Source: Pseudomonas wayambapalatensis (lineage in GTDB: Bacteria > Pseudomonadota > Gammaproteobacteria > Pseudomonadales > Pseudomonadaceae). From it: a stretch of 64,000 nucleotides of DNA. Below the pieces are notes generated by a model. That model saw nothing but the letters and a program-made list of their open reading frames with translations, was not told the DNA's origin and made no database searches. Below, in pieces: positions 59,388-64,000 of the stretch. Numbering within the stretch: the first letter of the stretch is position 1; every line of letters begins with the position of its first letter. The position numbers and the translations under genes are program-made. The DNA is taken from positions 3,633,501 through 3,697,500 of the forward strand of contig CP077096.1 of the NCBI GenBank assembly GCA_014268975.2, read 5' to 3'.

Positions 59388-60341
59388 ATGAAACTGCACC
59401 ACCTGATTCGCGTCACCCTCGCCGGCCTGTTCCTTGGCACCCCGCTGGCGCAAGCCATCGCCGCCGAGCAGGTCACCCTGCGCATCGGCGACCAGAACTA
59501 CTACAACGTGCGCGCATCGCTGGAAGCCTCCGGGGCACTCAAGGATGCGCCCTACAAGGTCGAGTTCAAGCACTTCCAGTCGGCCGCACCGGTGGCCGAA
59601 GGGCTGGAGGCCGGTGGCCTGGACATCGGTTTTCTCGGCGACTCGGGCTTTTTGTTCCTGGCCGCCAAAGGGGCACCCGTCAAGCTGATCGGCGTTTCAC
59701 GGCAGAACCTCGACACCATCGCCCTGCTGGTGCCCAAGGACTCCCCCGCCAAGACCATTGCCGACCTCAAGGGCAAGAAGGTCGCCTACTGGCCCGGCGC
59801 CTGGAGCCAGCAGTTGACCTTGCGCGCACTGGACAAGGCCGGCCTGCCGCATGACTACGTCGAGTTCGTCAAACTGATGCCAATCGATGCTGCCGCCGCA
59901 CTGCCCAACGGCAGTATCGATGCCTTCCCGGTGTGGGAACCGTACATCTCGCAACAGATCGTGTTTTCCGGTGCGCGCAAGCTGGTCACCGCCCAGGGCC
60001 TGATGCCTGGCCTGAGCAGCATCGCGGCGCGCAACGATTCGATCGACAGCAAGCGCGCCGCCATCGAGGACTTCCTGGGCCGTCTGCAGAAAGCACGGGC
60101 CTGGGTCGGTGAGCACAAGGAAGCCTATGCCGACCTCTGGGCCAAGAAAGCCAACCTCGACCAAAGCGTCTCGCGTCATTGGATCGGCCAGGCCGACATG
60201 AGCGTAGGCCCGGTCGATGCGCAGGCCGCGAAGGACTACCAGGATACCGCCGACTTCCTTGTCCAGACCGGCACCCTGCCCAAGCACCTGGACACCGGCA
60301 CGATCATCGACACGTCGTTCGACGGCGCATTCGCCCGGTAG
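59388..60341 (+). CDS. SsuA-like ABC transporter substrate-binding protein
   Basis: This 317-aa periplasmic protein has a signal peptide ending AQAIAA before EQVTLRIGDQ. The binding-protein fold includes LDIGFLGDSGFLFLAAKGAP, the conserved block of aliphatic-sulfonate/taurine binders, and IDAFPVWEPYIS. AAGCCCC lies just before the ATG. No ABC permease or ATPase is encoded nearby, so it must work with a transporter made elsewhere. It ends before a convergent diguanylate cyclase gene. Confidence 0.88.
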   Translation: MKLHHLIRVTLAGLFLGTPLAQAIAAEQVTLRIGDQNYYNVRASLEASGALKDAPYKVEFKHFQSAAPVAEGLEAGGLDIGFLGDSGFLFLAAKGAPVKLIGVSRQNLDTIALLVPKDSPAKTIADLKGKKVAYWPGAWSQQLTLRALDKAGLPHDYVEFVKLMPIDAAAALPNGSIDAFPVWEPYISQQIVFSGARKLVTAQGLMPGLSSIAARNDSIDSKRAAIEDFLGRLQKARAWVGEHKEAYADLWAKKANLDQSVSRHWIGQADMSVGPVDAQAAKDYQDTADFLVQTGTLPKHLDTGTIIDTSFDGAFAR

Positions 60342-60362
60342 CCTCCCCGTAAGTGCGAAGGA

Positions 60363-61511
60363 TCAAGCCGCCAGCCGCACCGCATTGCGCCCGCCAGCCT
60401 TGGCCAGGTACAACGCGGCATCGGCCTGGGCGATCAGCCGTGCCGGGGTATCACCCTCACCCGGCACACCGCACCAGAGCCCGACACTGAAGCACAGCTC
60501 GATCTCCAGCCCGGCGAACCGCGCCGGGTTCTTCGCCATGGCTTCGCGCAGGCCGTTCAGCGCCGCCAGGGCGCCTTCCCCCTCGGTTCGTGGCAACAGC
60601 AGCAGGAACTCCTCGCCGCCGTAGCGCCCCAGGCTGTCCCCTTCGCGCAGCCTCTGCTGCAACTGGCGCACGCAGTGACACAGCACTTCGTCCCCTGCCA
60701 GATGACCGTGCACATCGTTGATACGCTTGAAGTGATCGATATCGATCATCGCCACGGCCAGGCTGTACTGCGCCACACGCGCCTGCTCCAGCTCACGCTC
60801 GAAACGTTCCAGGATGGCGCGACGATTACCCGTCCCGGTCAGCACGTCGTGTCCGGCAAGGTGCTGCAAGCGCGATTCGCTGCGCTCCTTGGCCATCAGC
60901 ACCAAACCAATGGAATACATCATCACCGTGACCGTGCCGATGGCCACCGACACCGTCTGCTTGAGGTTGCTGGTGTCGTAGCGCATCTCCTGCGCCGTGC
61001 CCGCCAGCACGGCCACCACCCGCATGCCCAGCCCCACCAGGCTGATGGCAGCACCGATCACCAGCAGCAGGTGTGCCCGGCCCTTGCCCAGGGCCCGTTG
61101 CCGGGCCCAGTAGAGAATCAACGCGCATTGCAACATCAGCACCAGGGTCGCCAGCAGCATGCGCGGCTCCACCGTCTCGAGCAGCGACATCAGGCCCAGC
61201 AGCATCAACAGCGGAATGGCGAAGATAGGCCGCCACGGCACCGGGCGCTCGCGCATCCGGAACAGGCTCGCTGAATAGAACGCCAGCGCCAGCGACAGCA
61301 GGCTGTTGCCCAAGGCATAGCTCACCCACAGAGGCGCATGCCCGAACAACGTGTAACAGACATAGGCCAAGGCATGGGCCAACAGTCCACAACCGGTCAG
61401 CAAGAGGTTGTCGCCTCGGTTGAACTGCCCGACCAGCAACAGGCAGAAGGCCAGGATCGTCGCCACCAGCGCGACCGCAGCGAACAGCGTAGGGGTATGG
61501 GCGATCATCAT
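60363..61511 (-). CDS. Membrane diguanylate cyclase
   Basis: This 382-aa protein has seven hydrophobic segments (about residues 5-210), of a pattern I do not match to a named sensor domain. A GGDEF domain follows. HDVLTGTGNRRAILERFERE opens the catalytic part. R289-E-G-D292 is an inhibitory I-site five residues before the active motif GGEEF at 298-302. It makes cyclic di-GMP with product feedback, unlike the cyclase at 7745. Start 61511 is the first of two adjacent ATGs. Confidence 0.9.
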   Translation of the reverse strand: MMIAHTPTLFAAVALVATILAFCLLLVGQFNRGDNLLLTGCGLLAHALAYVCYTLFGHAPLWVSYALGNSLLSLALAFYSASLFRMRERPVPWRPIFAIPLLMLLGLMSLLETVEPRMLLATLVLMLQCALILYWARQRALGKGRAHLLLVIGAAISLVGLGMRVVAVLAGTAQEMRYDTSNLKQTVSVAIGTVTVMMYSIGLVLMAKERSESRLQHLAGHDVLTGTGNRRAILERFERELEQARVAQYSLAVAMIDIDHFKRINDVHGHLAGDEVLCHCVRQLQQRLREGDSLGRYGGEEFLLLLPRTEGEGALAALNGLREAMAKNPARFAGLEIELCFSVGLWCGVPGEGDTPARLIAQADAALYLAKAGGRNAVRLAA

Positions 61512-61732
61512 GATTCACCGTGTGGCAGATGGCCGTCTTCGTCGCGGCCTGCCTGACAGTCTAGGAGCCGTGCAGGCCCGCGACCATGACCGAGCGGGAC
61601 AGAACAGCAGCCCACAGGCACGCCGCCTGTCCCTTGCGCGGTAATATTTTGTGCCGCTTTGAAACCAAATGAATCCTGCCCGGTCTCAGCAGTTGTCCCG
61701 TAAACCTTTGCGGATCAAGGATTTCCATCGCC

Positions 61733-61912
61733 ATGCCACGCCTTGCCAGTGTTTCGCTGATCGCCGCCGTCGTGCTCCTCGCCGGTTGCCACAGCCATCG
61801 CCACCATGATGACGATGGCTGGCGTGACGGCGACCGCGACCGTCACCGTTATCATCACCGCGATGATCGCGATGACGACGATCGTCGCTACCGTGACCGT
61901 TATTACCGCTGA
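61733..61912 (+). CDS. 59-aa His/Asp/Arg-rich lipoprotein
   Basis: The frame reads MPRLASVSLIAAVVLLAGC and continues as a highly charged tail. The lipobox LAGC (C19) follows a short signal peptide. The mature part is almost only H, D, R and Y (HSHRHHDDDGWRDGDRDR, then HRYHHRDDRDDDD), which might bind divalent metals. AAGGA sits nine bases before the ATG. The codon pattern is regular. It lies ahead of the glycine-zipper gene with a 75-base gap and may be co-transcribed. The function is unknown. Confidence 0.72.
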   Translation: MPRLASVSLIAAVVLLAGCHSHRHHDDDGWRDGDRDRHRYHHRDDRDDDDRRYRDRYYR

Positions 61913-61987
61913 AGCGTCTGCCCAATCCCTATCCGCCGCACACCTGCGGCATTCAACCCTGATGATTCCTTCGAGGTTCATGAAATC

Positions 61988-62365
61988 ATGCGTCTGACTC
62001 TGCCTTCCCTCGCCCTGGGCCTGCTGCTGTGCCAGGGAGCGTTCGCCGGTGACGGTACCGCAGCCATTGGCGGCGGCCTGGGTGGTGCCTTGGGCAACGT
62101 CGTCGGCAAACAGATCGGCGGCAGCACCGGCGCCGCCATCGGCGCGGGCCTGGGTGGCGCAGCCGGCAGCGCCGTTGGCGCACGCAAGGGCAACCGCACC
62201 GAAGCAGCCATCGGTGGCGGCCTGGGTTCGGCCGGCGGCTCGCTGGTGGGCGGCAAACTTGGCGGCAGCAATGGCTCGACCATCGGCGCCGGCCTTGGCG
62301 GCGCAGCCGGCGGCGCGATCGGCAACCACCTGGGCGACAAGAACAAGAAGCACCGTCGCCACTGA
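61988..62365 (+). CDS. Glycine-zipper exported protein
   Basis: This 125-aa protein has a signal peptide ending GAFA before GDGTAAIGGGLG. Two or three glycine-zipper blocks follow (for example GAAIGAGLGGAAGSAVGARK and GSTIGAGLGGAAGGAIGN). The C-terminus is basic (KNKKHRRH). Such zippers form oligomers in the outer membrane or periplasm, as in the YMGG/OmpA-linker families. The internal repeats arose by duplication. GAGG is upstream of the ATG. It follows the 59-aa lipoprotein gene. Confidence 0.82.
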   Translation: MRLTLPSLALGLLLCQGAFAGDGTAAIGGGLGGALGNVVGKQIGGSTGAAIGAGLGGAAGSAVGARKGNRTEAAIGGGLGSAGGSLVGGKLGGSNGSTIGAGLGGAAGGAIGNHLGDKNKKHRRH

Positions 62366-62394
62366 TTGACGCACTCGCCTGCAGGAGCGGTACG

Positions 62395-62526
62395 TGTGGG
62401 AGCGGCGGTTCGGCGCCCCGACTTGCCCGCGAAAAAGACACCGCGCAGCCTGGCAAGGGCTGCGCCCGTGTTCGCGGGCCAGCCCGCTCCCACAGGGATT
62501 GGGCTGGCCTCTAGATTGTGAACAAG
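62395..62526. repeat. Long REP-type element, copy B
   Basis: This is the second copy of the compound repeat at 37715-37830. Shared text includes TTGCCCGCGAAAAAGACACC, a stem-forming centre (CAAGGGCTGCGCCCGTG), CAGCCCGCTCCCACAGGGAT and TTGTGAACAAG. It lies between the glycine-zipper gene and zwf, again between convergent genes. Confidence 0.75.
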
Positions 62527-62541
62527 ACGCTCAGCCGTCTT

Positions 62542-64000
62542 TCAGCCCAGGCGGTGCCACTCGCGCTTGTCCCGGCTCAGCAACTCATTGCCCTCCTCGG
62601 GCCCATCCTCACCCGCCTCGTACTCGTGCACTTCGCCCCCCTTGGCCCAGGCGTCGAGAAATGGCTGTACCGCACGCCAACCATTCTCGATATTGTCGGC
62701 CCGCTGGAACAGCGTCTGGTCACCGGTCAGGCAGTCGTAGATCAAGGTTTCGTAACCGGTCGCCGGGGTCATCTTGAAGAAGTCCTTGTAGGCAAAACCC
62801 AGCTCGACGTTCTCCATCACCAGTTCAGGCCCGGGGCGCTTGGCCTGTAGGTCGAACCACATGCCTTCATTGGGCTGAATCTGAATCTTCAGGTAGTTGG
62901 GCTTGGGTCGCTCCAGCTCCGACTCGCGGAACTGCGCGTAAGGTGCAGGCTTGAAGCAGATGGCGATTTCGGTGTCGCGCACGCTCATGCGCTTGCCGGT
63001 ACGCAGGTAGAACGGCACACCCGCCCAGCGCCAGTTGTCGATCATCACCTTGAGCGCGACGTAGGTTTCAGTGCGGCTTTGCGTGTCGACATTGTTTTCC
63101 TCGCGATAACCGGCCAGCCGCTTGCGCCCCTGTTTGCCCGCCACGTACTGCCCCCGCACCGAGTTCTTCAGCGCCATCTTCTGCGACCAGGGGCGGATGG
63201 CACCGATCACCTTGGCCTTCTCGCCGCGAACGGCGTCGGCGCCGAAGGCTGCCGGTGGCTCCATGGCGACCATCGCCAGCAACTGGAACAGGTGATTGGG
63301 CACCATGTCACGCAAGGCACCGGTATTGTCGTAGAACGCGCCACGCGTCTCGACACCGACCGTCTCGGCGGCGGTAATCTGCACGTGGTCGATGTAGTGG
63401 TTGTTCCAGAACGACTCGAACAGGCCATTGGAGAAGCGGCTGACCAGAATGTTCTGCACCGTCTCCTTGCCCAGGTAATGGTCGATGCGATAGATCTGCC
63501 GCTCGCTCATCACCTTGAGCAGGCAGGCGTTGAGCGCCTCGGCACTGGCAAGATCGGTACCGAACGGCTTCTCCACCACCACCCGGCGAAAACCGCCCGC
63601 AGACTCGTCGAGCAAGCCGGCCTCGCCCAGGCGCTGGGCCACCTCTGGGAAGAAACGCGGCGAAGTGGCCAGGTAGAAGATAGCGTTGCCGTGACGGGTC
63701 TTGGCGATGCGCTTGCCGATCGCCGAATAGGTCGCAGGGTCCAGGAAGTCGCCGGTCTGGTAGTCCAGGCGCTTGGCCAGGCGCGACCACAGCCCTTCGT
63801 CCAGACACTTGCCCGCCCCCTCGCCGCCTTTGTCGCGCTCGATCATGAAGTCGTGCAGGCGCTCGGCGAACTGCTCGGCGCTGGCGTGATTATGGTCGAC
63901 CCCGACAATCCGCAGGTTGCGGTCCAGCAAACCGTCACGGCTGAGGTTGTACAGTGCCGGCATCAGCAGGCGCTTGACCAGGTCGCCATTGGCGCCGAAC
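62542..64000 (-). CDS. zwf: Glucose-6-phosphate dehydrogenase, 5' end outside window
   Basis: The first bases of this gene lie beyond the window; 486 codons are visible. It oxidises glucose-6-phosphate to 6-phosphogluconolactone, feeding the Entner-Doudoroff and pentose-phosphate routes. The frame is open to the window edge with FGANGDLVKRLLMPALYNLS, the nucleotide-binding start in which the usual T of GATGDL is N. The active site is RIDHYLGKETVQNI. Pseudomonads carry several zwf copies. This one is not beside the hexR/edd genes in the visible part, so it may be the second paralogue. Confidence 0.93.
   Translation of the reverse strand, partial: FGANGDLVKRLLMPALYNLSRDGLLDRNLRIVGVDHNHASAEQFAERLHDFMIERDKGGEGAGKCLDEGLWSRLAKRLDYQTGDFLDPATYSAIGKRIAKTRHGNAIFYLATSPRFFPEVAQRLGEAGLLDESAGGFRRVVVEKPFGTDLASAEALNACLLKVMSERQIYRIDHYLGKETVQNILVSRFSNGLFESFWNNHYIDHVQITAAETVGVETRGAFYDNTGALRDMVPNHLFQLLAMVAMEPPAAFGADAVRGEKAKVIGAIRPWSQKMALKNSVRGQYVAGKQGRKRLAGYREENNVDTQSRTETYVALKVMIDNWRWAGVPFYLRTGKRMSVRDTEIAICFKPAPYAQFRESELERPKPNYLKIQIQPNEGMWFDLQAKRPGPELVMENVELGFAYKDFFKMTPATGYETLIYDCLTGDQTLFQRADNIENGWRAVQPFLDAWAKGGEVHEYEAGEDGPEEGNELLSRDKREWHRLG

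Overview
The window looks like chromosomal DNA of a fluorescent pseudomonad of the Pseudomonas putida group. The evidence is the high GC content, P. putida-type REP sequences, and the conserved order cysG-serS-crcB-rarA-lolA-ftsK-aat-ate-infA-clpA-clpS-cspD-icd-idh-nudJ-mnmA-hflD-purB. No plasmid or phage backbone is visible. Most of the window is core genome, with a few accessory patches.

Layout: 1-3760 holds the end of the nuo (complex I) operon, nuoL (3' part)-nuoM-nuoN, closed by a strong terminator. 3792-12598 is a mixed region: a GH15 glycoside hydrolase, an SLC13-type permease with two TrkA-C domains, a MASE1-GGDEF diguanylate cyclase, a TauE/SafE exporter divergent from a LysR regulator, small proteins (64 aa and 27 aa), a double SH3-like protein and a GNAT acetyltransferase. 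12690-13118 is the wreck of a tyrosine-recombinase gene. 13226-20238 is a self-contained catabolic cassette: a MocR-type regulator divergent from mvaA (degradative HMG-CoA reductase), mvaB (HMG-CoA lyase), a small membrane protein, a TctA-like permease and an OprD-family porin. Together these would import mevalonate (or a close relative) and split it to acetoacetate plus acetyl-CoA. 20239-22000 is a small accessory patch: a gene-poor stretch, an abortive-infection-like gene, an intact tRNA-Ser(UGA), and a tRNA-Ser half broken at the anticodon loop.

22054-50582 is mostly housekeeping: a YccA-like membrane protein, an NCS2 purine permease, tusDCBE plus a YbiB/TrpD2-like gene (tRNA 2-thiolation relay), a glutathionyl-hydroquinone reductase, siroheme synthase, seryl-tRNA synthetase, the fluoride channel, rarA, lolA, ftsK, the N-degron enzymes aat/ate beside infA and clpA/clpS (transferases, adaptor and unfoldase of one proteolytic pathway), cspD, two isocitrate dehydrogenases transcribed divergently, nudJ-mnmA-hflD-purB, and a RoxA-like ribosomal oxygenase coupled to a GNAT gene.

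50726-64000 is again mixed: an RTX lipase/polyurethanase, topoisomerase III, glutaminase, a second OprD-family porin, a GST, a sulfonate-type flavin monooxygenase with an orphan ABC binding protein, a second diguanylate cyclase, a 59-aa His/Asp/Arg-rich lipoprotein, a glycine-zipper protein, and the 3' part of a glucose-6-phosphate dehydrogenase gene that runs off the window.

The parts most worth attention are the mevalonate cassette with its unusual transporter and candidate operator, the dead integrase beside it, the half tRNA-Ser next to an Abi-like gene, the AT-rich palindrome before the sulfonate genes, a long repeat shared by two distant intergenic sites, and the very small genes at 11451-11534 and 61733-61912.
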